Assembly (NCBI GenBank): GCA_013396635.1 | Contig: WBMW01005650.1 | Coordinates: forward strand, 1,973,308-2,037,307 | Direction: 5' to 3' | Length of the DNA stretch: 64,000 bases | Source: Penelope pileata | Taxonomy: Eukaryota; Chordata; Aves; Galliformes; Cracidae | Shown: positions 26,401-38,455 of the stretch, piece by piece | How the letters are laid out: each line of letters begins with the position of its first letter | Position numbering within the stretch: position 1 is the stretch's first letter | Notes under the pieces: generated by a model | Seen by the model: the letters and a program-made list of their open reading frames with translations, nothing else | What the model was told of the DNA's origin: nothing | Database searches by the model: none | Position numbers and translations under genes: made by a program

Positions 26401-29400
26401 AAAATCTTCTTGGGATTGAAAATATAAGACAGAAGACAATGTCAAAACTAAGCTGATGCCACACCAAGATAAGCCATGGGCACAAGGTAACGCCTGCAGG
26501 AGCTGCCTCAGCAATACAGCAGAATTCAGTTGGACACCAGCTGCACAGAAATGAGGCTCCAAGCAGACAAGGCGAAGGAAAATTTGGGAAGCAGGTGGCA
26601 TGGCAAATCCTTAAGAAGTTTTACACCAAAATACCTTCCAGCATCATGACAGCCTGCTTCTAGCAGGTCTCATTTTCAAAGGAGCATTCCCACCCCTCAG
26701 CTGTTGGCTACCAGATACCGTGATTACTTCTATTCCTACATCTCAGGCTCTCAGCTGTCCTCCTAGAATAGAAGGTTGTTATAACAGCATATATATAGTA
26801 AATGTATATGGCAAATGCCATGAACTTACCCAAAATAAATCTCTACTCCAATTTTAACCCAACATGTTGAACAAATATTTGAACTGAGCCTTTAGCTGTA
26901 CCTAGCTCAAGTGGAAGAATACCTGTTTTTGCCCAAAGGCTGTCTGATTTATGCATTTCCACAGCATGGTTCAAGGATGCACACGCCAAGGTGTTGGCAG
27001 ACTTCTACTGGAATGCATTCTAGGAAGATCTGTATTTTATCACCCATCTTCCTGGGAAAGAAATTGGAACTACCCCTCACTGCACCTAAAACACCTGATC
27101 TGAATGTCTGTAGTTCTATATAGCAATGTATTTTTAGCAATATTAAGCTCTTCTTCAAGAGCTGATCTCTGGAAACAGTCTACCAAACAAAAAGCCTGCA
27201 CTGATTATCTAGATACTGATTCCCTAGGCATGTTTAAAAGAGATTGACTGACACGTCCCTCAGCACTTGTGCCAAGGAAGTTGGTTGCTTTTCTTGCTGT
27301 GCCAGAACCTCACTTGGTGCTTTGGTTCAGCTCACCTGTCATGCTGGACATGTTAACCAGCCTCCCCCGTGATTTCCGAAGTAATGGCAAGAAGGTCTTG
27401 GACACCTCCACGGCCCCAAAGAAGTTCACCTCCATGCACTGCCTGTACGTGCTCATGGGGAGCAGCTCACCATCAGCGGGGAAGCCCAGGATGCCCGCGT
27501 TGTTCACAACCGCCCAGAGCCCTGGGAAGAGGAGAAAGCACAGGGCTGCTATACAGCAGGGCACTGACTCCATTAAGGTTAAACTGATGGGCTGGGTGGT
27601 GATTTCAGGTCAAAGCAAAGAGCTGAAGCTGTAGATACACTTGAGCAGTCACCACTATTTTTCCAGTGTTTAAGAAATCAAGAATTATTAATACAAGAAT
27701 ACAATTGCCATGGCTGCCCACAGACCACAGGGTGGAAATAACCCACATAAGACCAACATGTAAGAGAAGCCTTGTAAACAGATACATTCATACCCCACAT
27801 AATGGCAGGAAAGCTGTACCTGTATCTTGCACCTTCTCTGAGACTTGCAGATAGGCTTCCTTGACTTGGGTGGGGTTGGTTATGTCCAGTTGCACAAGAG
27901 AGAGCCTCTGAGAACAGGTCCGCCTCAGCTCCTCAGCCCCAGGGCCATCCTTATCCAAAACCCCAGCAAACACGATGAAGCCCAGGTTATCCAGGTATTT
28001 GGCCAGTGCATGTCCAATCCCAGTGTCACTTCCTGAAAGAAACCAATAGACACTTCAGTCTGTCGGTCCTAAGCCACCATCATCACTACCACAGATGGAG
28101 GCATTCATTGGAAACACACACAGATGTAACCAAAGGGGATGAAAGGAAGTCACTGAAATGCCCGTGACAGCAGGAAGGGAAGTCTCGGTGTAAAGATGTT
28201 TGAACGTGCAAAGGACCAGCTCCTCACATCAGCAGAACATCACGCACTGCTGAGGGCACCAGCTCATGCTCTCCCACTGAGAGATGCTAAGACTCATTCC
28301 ATATATACAGCATAAAGAAAGCCACAAATTGACTTAATACAAATATTCAAACTGAAACCTGATAATAACAGCATCTAGAAAAAAAACATTTTAATGTGAA
28401 ATCTCAGCTGGACAAAGTATTGTAGGGCATTGCAACTCAAATAAATTGTTGAGTTATATTTCTTAATTCAAGGAAGTTGTGTTATTCCAGCTTCTATGAC
28501 TTGGATCATTCTGATAAGCACTTTTGGTCCCAGGCCACCACCAAGCTAAAGCTAAGCAGCTTTTTCTTTAGCTGCAAAGGGGTTCAATACCTTAAGAAAG
28601 CTCCAGAATGGCATTTTTAGGCCAAATCAAGTTATACCAGCTATGTAACTTATGCAAACTTGCATCAGAATTTCTTTTAACCTCACCAGCATCAGACGTA
28701 TTCCCAAACTTGGTATTGCAAACATTTACACACACAAAGCAATGGTCTCCCAAATGCACAAAGCACCACTAAAGCAAGCACACAGCAATAATCATAATTA
28801 TTCTGTTCCACCAAACAAGCGTGATAAACATTTAACAGAAGCCTATTGATTCACAGGTGTCTCCCTTTGAAACAGTATTTTGCTGGTGCTATCTTAAGAT
28901 ACTTTTAAAGGTTTCCTGATGTCTTCTGTAATTCTATTTTCCATTCTGCTCAAGCTCCTTAGCAAGGGAGGGAGCATCTTTCCCTCTGCCCACTGAGACT
29001 TCCAGTGAAGTGACACAGGACTCTGCTAGCAACAGGAGAGGAGTTTATAGGGACTGTGCTGTGAGCAGTTTTGCAAGGGACAAGATTAGGAGGGAAAGGA
29101 GGAGGTTGAGGAATGAATGCAATTTTCACATTGCATTTACACCCACATCTCATGGCACCACACTGCACCCTCCTCTGCTGCCTGTGCACTGCTGTGCAAT
29201 GTCATCTGTGGAGTGATGTCAGGCCTCAGCCACCTCCTGTAACGTGGGACAGAGGGCTGGGACTCCTGTCAGCTTTGTGCCATTTCCTCATTCGTGAAGG
29301 GCTGCCAGTCCCTCTGTAACCTCTCCAGAAACTGACAAGGGTTAATCTGTGATCCCAGCACACAGAGCGAGATATTACAACCACTATTGTGGACAAATCC

Positions 29401-32370
29401 TTGGCCAACAGAATCCGGTTGCCAAAGAGACTTATCTTAACTCCTGCTAATTCTTTGTTTCAGGGTTTTGTCTAACTGCAGCTTCAGTTCTGAAACATGG
29501 GAAAAAAAATTAATTCCAGGTGATTTGAAAGAAACATGTACTGAATGCCTGGATCAATCAGTGCAAGATGGTGAAACAAGTTACTCATGCCCTGTTTAAT
29601 CCCTTCTTTAAAAAAGAAAGCTTTGGGGCATCTTTGAGGTCTGCAGCTCACTGAAGACGCACCAAACCACAACACACATCATGACTTCTCACAGCCCTGG
29701 TATGAAAGAGAGGAACAAACCCACATTCCTGGAATTCCCTAGGAAACATGAGGCAGCCTGCAAATATCCTAAAGACACGATGGATTTCTGGGTCTGGAGG
29801 TGAGTTGTCTGTCTTTTTTAAGTAAGAATCAGATTTCTGGAATACATTCTTCCCAGCAAGTGCACAGACATGGAGCTGCATGTTCCACAAGAACAAGCTC
29901 TAACTGGGGAGGGGCAGAGTGCTTGGGAACAAGGGGCAGCTGTGGCAGCCCCCAGGATGGGGAATCAGCATTCACCTGCACCTGCTGTTGGGTTCATCCC
30001 TGGCCTTCAAAAACAAACCTGATTTGAGCTCTAGACCTGTTGCAGGTGGCCAGAGAAGCTACCTTTAACACAAAAGTCAAACAGCACAAGTTTCTCTCAG
30101 CCTTCCATACAGAGGAATTTAAAGACTTCTCCCCACATACAAAACAGCCACCAGTGAATCATTAGATTTGTTTTTTAAGAAAGGAGTCAGTACAGACTGC
30201 AACCAAGTCATTACTGAGAATTTATCGCTCGCCCTGAGCATCAGAAACACACCAGGAATGAAGAGACCAAGGGAGTTAGAGAAGTTGCACCCACTCAACA
30301 CAGGATGACTTAAGCAAGAATTTTGTAATTCCTGCCGCTCCACATCTTCACAACAGCTCTGTTTTCAGCAAAGCTGTTGGTGCTTTCTATGGTTTGATAG
30401 ACCCAAAGCTCTCACACGCACAGGGCCATGCTGGAGGACAATGAAGCACTCAGCCCCAGCACAAGGACCAATAGAAATGTTTCACCAACAAATTCCAGGC
30501 TGCTCACACACCCACAGGTACTCACGTGAAAGAGCATTGGGACAACCAGGCGGTTCTCCCTTGAATCACTGGTGTGAGCAACTGATGTGCAGCAGCTGCC
30601 ACACCAAGGCCATCCCGAGAGGACCAGAACCACCTCTGAAAGCCCTGAGAGATGCACAGAGGTTACTCTGTGCCCTGGTCCATAGGCAATATGGGGCAGC
30701 ATCATTTCCCATGAAACTCAAGAAAATGACCCCCCACATTGGTGTAAGGGCCCCCCACACCTGTGTGCACGCTGCCACATCCACCCACAGGTGGTGAGCG
30801 GGGGAGTGCTGCAGGCAGGGCAACTGAGCTGAGAAACATGCTGAGCAAAGCTTTAATTTTGATTTACGGAGGGTTGGATTGATTGCATACCAGTCTGGAT
30901 TCAAAGAGACCAAGAAGAGCCTCTGCAGCTGCATCAGCTGCCAGAGGTGTCTGAACTTGCATCCGTTCGGGACAGTTGCAGCACAGGTACAGAGAGACCG
31001 CTCTCTTGCTGCAGTGTAACACAGCGTTCTTCACCGCCCGGTGCAGCTCTGACTGTGGCACTTTACAGCTCCAAAGTGCTCCTGCAGAGCCACTGATGTG
31101 CTGGCTCACAGGAGGTGCCCCAGTGCCTGCAGGGCAGAACACAGCACTGTCCCTCTCCATGCCCAGAGCCCATCCTCACCCCGCACGGAGCCCGGCTGCT
31201 GGAGGAGGGCTGGTGCTCGCCCTGCACTCCTCTGGGTTCTGAGCTGAACCCCCACAGCAACGCCTAAATCAGATCTAATCATCTAACTCATCCCCAGGAG
31301 TCCCTCTAAAGGGAAATGAAACGCTACAATAAATAACTAAATAATCCAAAGCAACCTAACTCAGCTTGCCATAGGGAAAGATAGAAAATACAACAACAAA
31401 AGCCAGTGTAGGAAGGAGGAGGCAGGCATTCCAGTGCACAGGTCTGACTAACGCAGACAGCAGCATTTAAAGTTTCAGAACATGAGGAGAGCCATAAAAC
31501 TACAGAAGTGCCATCCCTGCAAACCAAGAGTGGGTTTGGAGGAGATCGGAGTGTCAGAACAGAGCAAGCTCGTTAGCTCTGAACTTTCACTGCCAGGGTG
31601 GGATAGCACTCACTCGCAAATGATTTCATACCTCATTTCATAGGGATGGACCCAAACTGGTATCTGGAAAACCAGACACGGTATGCACAGTGTAAACACA
31701 TGCATCAGGAGACAGCGGTACATCAGCACAGAGCATCAGGGTAAACAGAAGTGATGTCTGAGCAGAGTGTTCTGAGAACTTCCCGAAATTAAGGTCTCTC
31801 CTGAACAATCAGACCATCCTGAGTATTCCTGGGTGCTTTTTTTGCCAACCAGTTATTTTCACAAGCATTTCTGAAAAGCCACTTGTAAGGATTAAATGAA
31901 ACACTTAAAAATAACAGCATCGACTAAGATGCTTTCTACTTCATTTCAGAACACTTATTTACCCAGGAAAAAAGAGAAATAATCATCATCTCTGGAAAAA
32001 GCAAGTAAAACGAGAGGGAAAGAAAAGCATCACCTAGGAGCATGCATTTCATAGACTCCCAACCTGAAGAACTGAAACTTTTCCAGCATGCCTCAGGGCA
32101 GAGCCCCTTACCTGTGATGAGCACGGCTTTGTCACCCACGGGCAGTGGCTGTGTGCCCAGGAGCGTGCAGCAGCACAGCCACGCGCTGCACAACGCCAGC
32201 AGCCCCCAGCACGTGCCCAGCACCGCCACGCACAGCAGCCCCAGCACAGCGGGCAGCACGCTCCAGAGCGGTGGGCTGGCTCTGCAGCTCCTCTTGGCCA
32301 CGCAGAGCCCAAAAAGCACAGTGATGGCCCCCCAGAGCCATGCCCAGGGGCTGCTGGTGAGAGCATCCAT
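23086..32370 (-). CDS. HSD17B2: 17-beta-hydroxysteroid dehydrogenase type 2, complete (5 coding exons)
   Basis: Coding exons on the minus strand are 32370-32112, 28032-27820, 27521-27336, 24747-24610 and 23444-23086. All have GT/AG borders, and they join into 384 residues plus stop, close to the 387 of the human protein as I remember it. The N-terminus has two hydrophobic stretches (about residues 9-26 and 35-72), fitting an ER membrane anchor. The NAD-binding motif TGSDTGIG is at residues 86-93 and NNAG at 164-167. The catalytic set is Ser217, Tyr230 and Lys234 (YGASK). The C-terminal part, with WLKQEKELVEHL and HIPAYCNADLSPVLSSILHA, is typical of type 2. The known family role is NAD-dependent oxidation of estradiol to estrone and testosterone to androstenedione in the ER. 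It lies head-to-head with SDR42E1. HSD11B2 is the closest alternative family member, but the C-terminus and the neighbours favour HSD17B2. Confidence 0.95.
23445..24609 (-). other. HSD17B2: HSD17B2 intron 4
   Basis: About 1.2 kb with GTTGGT and CTGCAG borders. It contains a CR1 3' fragment at 23527-23602, close to the exon 5 acceptor. Confidence 0.85.
23527..23602 (+). mobile_element. CR1 LINE, short 3' tail in HSD17B2 intron 4
   Basis: GCAGGGGGGTTGGAACTTCA, then GAGGTCCCTTCCAACCCAAG and CCATTCCATGACT, are the CR1 terminus. The fragment ends up about 80 bases from the exon 5 acceptor, antisense to the gene. Confidence 0.85.
24610..24747 (-). CDS. HSD17B2: HSD17B2 coding exon 4 (YxxxK active site)
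   Basis: This exon is too short to stand out as an open frame, but the minus strand between CTGCAG| and ACAG|GTTGG translates without a stop as GGIPLPRYAAYGASKAALSM and on to AAIHPSGFRTG. Tyr230 and Lys234 form the SDR YxxxK catalytic pair. The length of 138 bases (46 codons) keeps phase 1 on both sides. Confidence 0.93.
24748..27335 (-). other. HSD17B2: HSD17B2 intron 3
   Basis: About 2.6 kb with GTGAGC and CTGCAG borders. It includes a poly-T run near 24886 and A-rich stretches near 26351. No gene or confident repeat is seen. Confidence 0.85.
27336..27521 (-). CDS. HSD17B2: HSD17B2 coding exon 3 (NNAG motif, catalytic Ser)
   Basis: The exon encodes GLWAVVNNAGILGFPADG through RGRLVNMSSMTG. 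NNAG at residues 164-167 is the SDR structural motif, and Ser217 lies 13 residues before the catalytic Tyr. The acceptor is CCCAG|GG at 27523-27522 and the donor is CAG|GTGAG. Intron 2, before it, is only 298 bases. Confidence 0.94.
27820..28032 (-). CDS. HSD17B2: HSD17B2 coding exon 2 (cofactor site)
   Basis: The acceptor TTTCAG is followed by GAAGTGACACTGGG, which completes Gly87 and continues SDTGIGHALAKYLDNLGF, the Rossmann-fold glycine motif. The exon ends ...VQDT plus one base before the donor GTACAG. Its length is 213 bases and it enters and leaves in phase 1. Confidence 0.93.
28033..32111 (-). other. HSD17B2: HSD17B2 intron 1
   Basis: About 4.1 kb with GTAAGG and TTTCAG borders. It holds ordinary AT-rich sequence with scattered short open frames. 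I see no repeat family or RNA gene in it. Confidence 0.85.
32112..32370 (-). CDS. HSD17B2: HSD17B2 coding exon 1 (start codon, membrane anchor)
   Basis: The ATG at 32370-32368 begins MDALTSSPWAWLWG. The longer open frame upstream of it runs through the TATA box, so this Met is the sensible start. The exon encodes residues 1-86 and ends in the first base of Gly87, in the middle of the TGxxxGIG dinucleotide motif. The donor reads CAG|GTAAG at 32111-32107. The exon is GC-rich and dominated by Leu, Cys, Ala and Trp, which makes two membrane stretches. Confidence 0.93.
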
Positions 32371-32406
32371 CGCCCAGGCAAGAGGCAGGTGCTGTGCTGC
32401 AGCCCG

Positions 32407-32414
32407 GTTATATA
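32407..32414 (-). promoter_or_regulatory. HSD17B2: TATA box of HSD17B2
   Basis: The minus strand reads TATATAAC, 37-44 bases upstream of the ATG. With usual spacing, transcription would start near 32384, leaving a very short 5' UTR of roughly 15 bases. The motif is seen; the start site is inferred. A short leader makes an additional upstream start possible. Confidence 0.55.
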
Positions 32415-32698
32415 GGGGCAGGGTGAGGGGTGGGGCGGGGAGAGGGGACTCGTAAAGGTTTGACATAATCTCACTCACCCTTGGCATCTGCAGTAAGCAG
32501 GAGCCTTCTGGTTTTTCTTACCTTTTATTCCTCCTGCCTGACAGCTCCACCTTCTGAATAACGCGCTGCCTGGATAATGATTGACAGCAGCGGGAATGGA
32601 CATGATGCAGCAAGCACTTGGCTTCCAGAGAAAAGTAACCCCTATATGTTCTGTGTGCTTACACTGCATTCCCCCAGAGAGGGTAAAAAAAAAAAAAA

Positions 32699-32699
32699 N
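32699..32699. other. Single N after a poly-A run
   Basis: An undetermined base following 14 A residues, about 330 bases upstream of the HSD17B2 start codon. I see no duplicated flank here, so it may be a small gap or a miscalled homopolymer. Confidence 0.9.
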
Positions 32700-35600
32700 C
32701 TGCCTAAAAACTTTGGGCGCAGTTTCCAAGGACTCGGTTCGATGGGGACATTTCCAGGGCAGGATGGGGCCAGGTGGCTGCTGCTGCCATCAGGGCAGCT
32801 CGTTAAGCAACCACACATGGCACACCTGTGGGGGCCCTCAGCCCAGCACCTAACGATGTTAACCTTCGTTAGGGCAGGAATCCTCAGCTCAAACCAAAAA
32901 CAAACACGCAAACCACGCGCTGTATCTGAGAGATCTGACACCTACTGCACTGCGCTCCAAAGGGTGTTTCAACAAGAAAAAAAAGTTCTAACAGTCACCC
33001 AGCTGAAAGGCTTGAAAAGCATTTTAGGTTTAACTGTTTAGAAATCCCCGTTAACTGGTTTGGGATCGCAAGCAGCAAACAGGACGGAGCTGTCTGCAGA
33101 CAGCGGGAGATGGAGCGTGGGGAGCAAACCCAGCACAAGACACGGGCACGTTTATTTCCATTTTGTTACTCCTCTGGGGTTTTATGGGATGGTAAATCTA
33201 TTGACTATAAAATTTTTACAGCCAGTAAAAATGTTTACATACCTCTATATGTGGTTTACATTAGAGATGAGGTCACTTTCTTAAAGGAGCACTGCCCCAG
33301 AGGTCTGCTTGTCATTCACCGCGCTGTGAACGCTCCTCCATCCGTCACCCCCGCGGCACCACTCGTGCACAAAGTGCAAACTGTTGTCACTTGCTTCTGC
33401 CATTTGCTGCTCCTGCTTTCAGCAGCGTGGTGGTCTACAGTTCTACCCTGCCCTCTGTTAAAGGCTCTTCGTAAAGATTTCCTCAGGGAATTTTGCTTTC
33501 GCTCGCTGAGTGGTCTTTACAGCGTGATTTAGGAGACCACAGACACAACAGCACTTAAAGCATCCGCTCTCACGGCAGAGGATGCAGGCGCTGGGCTGTG
33601 TGCTGACCCCACTGAGATGCAGAACAATTTGGGATCTGTGTCTGAATTAACGCTGAATCTACATTTTGAATGCAAAATCTAAGCACTGAAGGCCTGGGGG
33701 CAGCTTTTAGTGAGAGGCTGGCCATGTGTCCACCCTGGGGTGTGAGAATAAAATTATTCATGAACGCATACATGGTACACGCCATGGGACAAGCTGCTAT
33801 TGGGAGGAAGGGTACGATCCAGAAATGGCTGAGAAACATTAGCTTGGAGCACCCACCTCATGTACTCTCAGCACGTTCTCCAACACCCACAGAGACAGAT
33901 TGCTGCCTGAGGAGTTTTCAGCAGAATTTTTGCAACAAGATAACTTTTATCCTCCCATGCCCACCATCCATCTCAAGAAAGCAGCAACGTCAGTATGTCT
34001 CTGCTCCTCACAGCTGTACATTAACACAAGGCTGCAATTCTGTTTGCATCGTTTCCTCTTTCTCTGTGCTGTGCCTACTCATGCTGTGAATATCCGTCCT
34101 TATCTCCCCTCCTTCTGCATCGTTTTGCTGATGAAGATGGAGCTCCATCTTGCAAGGAGGATGGATTTGGGCTAATTGATTTTGAGCTAAACTTGACCTT
34201 CTTCCTTTGCCAGGGTATTTCTCTTTCTTTCCAGCTTTTCAGAGCCATCACACAATAACTCAGAGCCCACGCCAATGCCAAACAGAAGTGAAGCTCAGGC
34301 ATGTGCCCCACAGAAATCTTCATGCTGAGTGATAACTTTTGAAGGACAGTTAAGCATTGCCAAAAGAAGACACCTTTCACAGAAAACTGTTCTTTCATGG
34401 TAGTCTGCAACATGAATGGCCAGTACCGACAGAATCTCTCCAGTCTAAATCCAACCTGTTTTTCTCTGAACACTGCAATCACGGCATGTTTCCCCCTGTG
34501 CATTATCACTGCAGAAGACCGTGTAAGTACTGCCCGTGCTTCCGATTTCTGTTCTTTCCACAAACCAGAGCAAATATTTGCATATTCCTCTGAAATGTGG
34601 TGAAGCTGGGTCTGCCCATGGCTTCCTTGAAACGCACCACCAAACATTTTTAATGTTCCGCCCAGGTAATGAGCACTTTTCTCGCTTTGCTTTGCATGAC
34701 TTCATTTCAGGTTTCGAAGATTTCCTGCTGGGTTTTGTTGCATGCCTCCGTGGCTATCTCGCATCGCAGCAGCTCCCAGTTCAGGAGGAGGCCTTCAGCA
34801 CGTCTGTTATCTCTCCATGCATCAGTTGTCACGTTGGCCATGTTTCTCACATGCTTTCTCTGCACTTTCTGCTGGTCAACACTTTTCCTTTCAGTACTTC
34901 CCCTTCACTCAGAGGTGCCATGTGCCACATCCAACATTTATTTGTTTTCTGTTGATATTCTTCTGTCCCAGCTGCAACATGAATTACAGTGTCTGCATGC
35001 ACCAACCATTTTTCTCCGTGTCCAACCTCTGTGTTCCCTTTTTCTCTGCCAGTCACCCATTTGCTTGTCAGTACAGGCTGGAATTTCCTGCAGAACCCTT
35101 CAGTTTTCCATTCTGCTCTAACTGGTTAGCTGATGTAGTTTTTTTGTGTTTCAGCTGTGCAATGCCATGCCTGCTACCACCAATCGCCCCTGCTTCACGT
35201 GCTTGGCTGCTTTTGTGGCTGCACTTCATGTTCTGCAGGACAGCTCTTGGCTGCAAGGCTTTTCTTGGAAAGTAATTTCAGCAGAAAGTAGTTTGGGATT
35301 TGTTTCACCAAATCAATCATTAACCAAGAAAGGAAAATGTTTCTCAGGAGTAAATACATAGATGAGTAGCAAAAATATGAAATGATTTACTCTGATTGAC
35401 TACAGCTTCTGAGGCTGTATGTAACTTCATACATTTGGATTTCAGGGGACTTGATGGCTACACAACCACTTGTCAGGCTTGCAGTTACTGAACTTGCAGA
35501 AGTTACTGAACCTGCATACACAAAACTTGTTTGGGCAAACAGACTTTGTATTTGCAAATACTACTGAACTCCTATACTAAGATTGAGATAATCCTTTGCT

Positions 35601-38394
35601 TTCAGCAAGGACAACCTATTCATGCACACAACTCACAACACAGGATTTATTCCAGTAAAGACAGCAGAACTATTCATCTGCCTAAAGCTAGGAGTGTAGC
35701 CAAGTACCTTTGTGAATTAAGATCTCTGAGAACACAAACGTACTGAATAAGTGCAAAAAAGGGTTATGTGCATCTGGAAATGATGTTGGGTAACCTCTCC
35801 TTTGTCGTCAAACTATTCCATTAATAGGCACTTAGGGAAAATCATTCCTGTAGAATAATGTATCTATTAAGGAGAAGCAAGAGATAGGTATTTACCTCTC
35901 TGCTATTGGGGATTTTGTCTTTAGAAACATAGCAATTGTAAAAACTGAGAATTCAAAGATAGGCGGTAATTCCTGAAGATCACTTGGCAGTGAAGAAGCA
36001 GTTCTGGCTCACTGTTTCTCAGTATTCAATTCTAACAAAAGCTAATAATGCTAAAGCTAATGATGATTACGATAAAAGCAATAACAATGACTTCCTCAGC
36101 TAAATCTCCCGTTACTTGCTCAAGTATTAGAACCTCAGAGTGAAGAACTTCACTACCCATGGCCAAACAGGACAAACACTCTTTTGGCAGGTATCCATAT
36201 ACTGCACACCTTAGCATGATATGACCAGCAAAAGAAATAACTGCAGCCTGAATATCTCGTGTGCATTCTGTGTGTGTAGCAGCTGTACCTGGGAAGCAGT
36301 GGGTCTTGTAATAACATGCCATATGAAAGGAAGCCATGGGCTGTAAGTTCTGCCTTGCTATTAACATGAACTCCATTCAACCTTTGTAAATTTGCTGCAA
36401 CAGACAAAACATCTTAAATCAGAGAAATAATTTGCAAGGGATGTTTTCTTCTGTTTCTTTCAAAAACAGTTGAAAGTGGATTGCGCTCTTTCCAAAATAA
36501 GTCATTTTATATCAAGTCAAATGTCACTATCTGCCCACAAAAGGATGGAATCAAAAAAATAAAAATAAAAAATAAAGGCAATTAGGTACTCTTTAGGAAG
36601 TTAGCCAGGAATTATCACATTATCCTCATGAGAAATTACAGTTGCCTGCCTTTCTTGTCATCCATTAACATGAAACAGCTTTCACAGAACCATCAGTGTT
36701 AGAGAAAAAAAGTACCATTTTATCTTAGCCCACTCCTCCGACAGCAACAGACTCTTCCCTAAAATCTCCTCTGGTACACTGAGAGCAAAATTCCAGCCCT
36801 GCCTAGGACAGAGCATAGCACAGCATTGCCTCAATACAAGAGAAATAAAGACATAAGCTATATTCTGGACTGGAAGATTAGTTTGTTTTCCCAACTAGAT
36901 TTTTATTATATGAACTCTATTTGTTTCCCTTTCCTTCAGCACTGCCTTTATGAAGTTTATGATAGCATCCATGTGCCCAGAATACAAAGGATTTCCACAT
37001 CTCCTTAGCCCACAGTCGGCTCATTTCTTTGCTGGTGCTCCCTGAAATGCAACTGCAATTCCTCTTGCCTTGCTTCTAGATGTTTCCTATCCATAGGTTA
37101 GATAGACCATGTGAGCTCTACATCAGCAAAAAACACTCTTTGCATCTCTTTTCTGTAACTCTTCCTCCCAGATCTCCAAACAACAGCATGTTGGGAGAAA
37201 TATCTGTTTTACATCCAGCTTTTTCCACACTTGTCAATATTAGATGACAAAACACTTTCAAATATTTGGGTGTTATCCATGCAAAAGTCAGATAATTTTT
37301 ACCACAGTTAAATTCATTAGTGTGAATAGGGAGGCACATAGGAAATTAGGCATACGTGCTAATCAAGAGTCTGATTAAAGCATGGGTAGACAACTTGAGT
37401 CACTAGGAGAGGTAACATCAGTGATGGAGACGAAGACTTCAGCAGTCCCGGTGCAGAAGGGCCACCAAGGACTCATGGTAGATCATTAGATCCCATTGGA
37501 ATTTGGGCCCCATAGCACACCTATAGATATTTTTCCACATAGTGCTAACTTACAGCTGGATAAACACACCTGTGCTGCAGCCCTTTTATCATACAGACCT
37601 TTCAGTAAGTGCAACCTAGAGATGGACTGACACTGTCCATAACAGGCTTCTGATAAAAGAGATCCTCAACTCCAAGCCCATCTGCAGGTCTCTCTCTTCC
37701 CTCTAAAAAAGTCTCCTCAAAGAAGCGGGATTACTACGTCACCAATATGACTTGTCATTTGGAGCAGACAGCGTCAACATTAAAAATAAATCACACATCT
37801 GAGCCCCACAACATGTTGCTGAGCTCTGAGCATAGATTCCCTGAAGGGGATGAAAGAAATGGAATGGTAATGAGTCCCCATCGTCACGGGGGTTAGTAAA
37901 TATGCACATCTGTGACACACCTTCCCTTCATCTGCACGCTCCTGAAAACATCTCTGTCCCTCATAAACAGAATTCACTCATTTTTAGATTTTCCTCAGAG
38001 TTCTATCAGCAAGTCTTTGAAACGCACACAGAAATGAGATGAAAAATGAACGATGATTCAAAAAGCATTAAGTGATCGACCATGACAAAGTGCCTCCTGC
38101 CCCAAATGCATTCTGTCTTCTGTCACTCGAAGGACAAGCCCCTCGCTTGTGGAACGTGAAGCCATGTATTTTTCCTGTTGAGGAAGCACGACCTCAGTCT
38201 ATGTTTAATCAATGACTTACATTACTGCTTTGATTGAATGTGTTTGCTACATACCGAATGCCACCAATTTCTCCTTCGATGCCGCTGATCTGAAGGGCAC
38301 TCCTGCGGCATTCCGGCGATGCCCATGCTGCTGGTGAACTGCTGCAGCCGTGTCGGAGTGCTGCTGACAAGAGCAGCTCGCTGTCGGAGCGGCT

Positions 38395-38455
38395 CCATGA
38401 TGGATGGCCCTCCCCTGGAGCAGGGGGACAGGCTGGAGGACCTCTCAAGGTCCTT
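38395..38455 (+). mobile_element. Possible diverged CR1 3' fragment
   Basis: GATGGCCCTCCCCTGGAGCA, then GGCTGGAGGACCTCTCAAGG, resembles the CR1 pattern of GATGGCCCTGCCTGAGCAGG followed by a GACCTCT...GGTCC block, with an eroded tail. The surrounding 200 bases are unusually GC- and CpG-rich for this spacer. Confidence 0.4.

Noticed and set aside
27205..27270. CR1-like wording (TCCCTAGGCATGTTTAAAAG) in HSD17B2 intron 3
   Set aside because: Only a short weak resemblance and no CR1 tail; not enough to call.
27269..27634. 121-codon plus-strand frame
   Set aside because: Antisense shadow of HSD17B2 exon 3.
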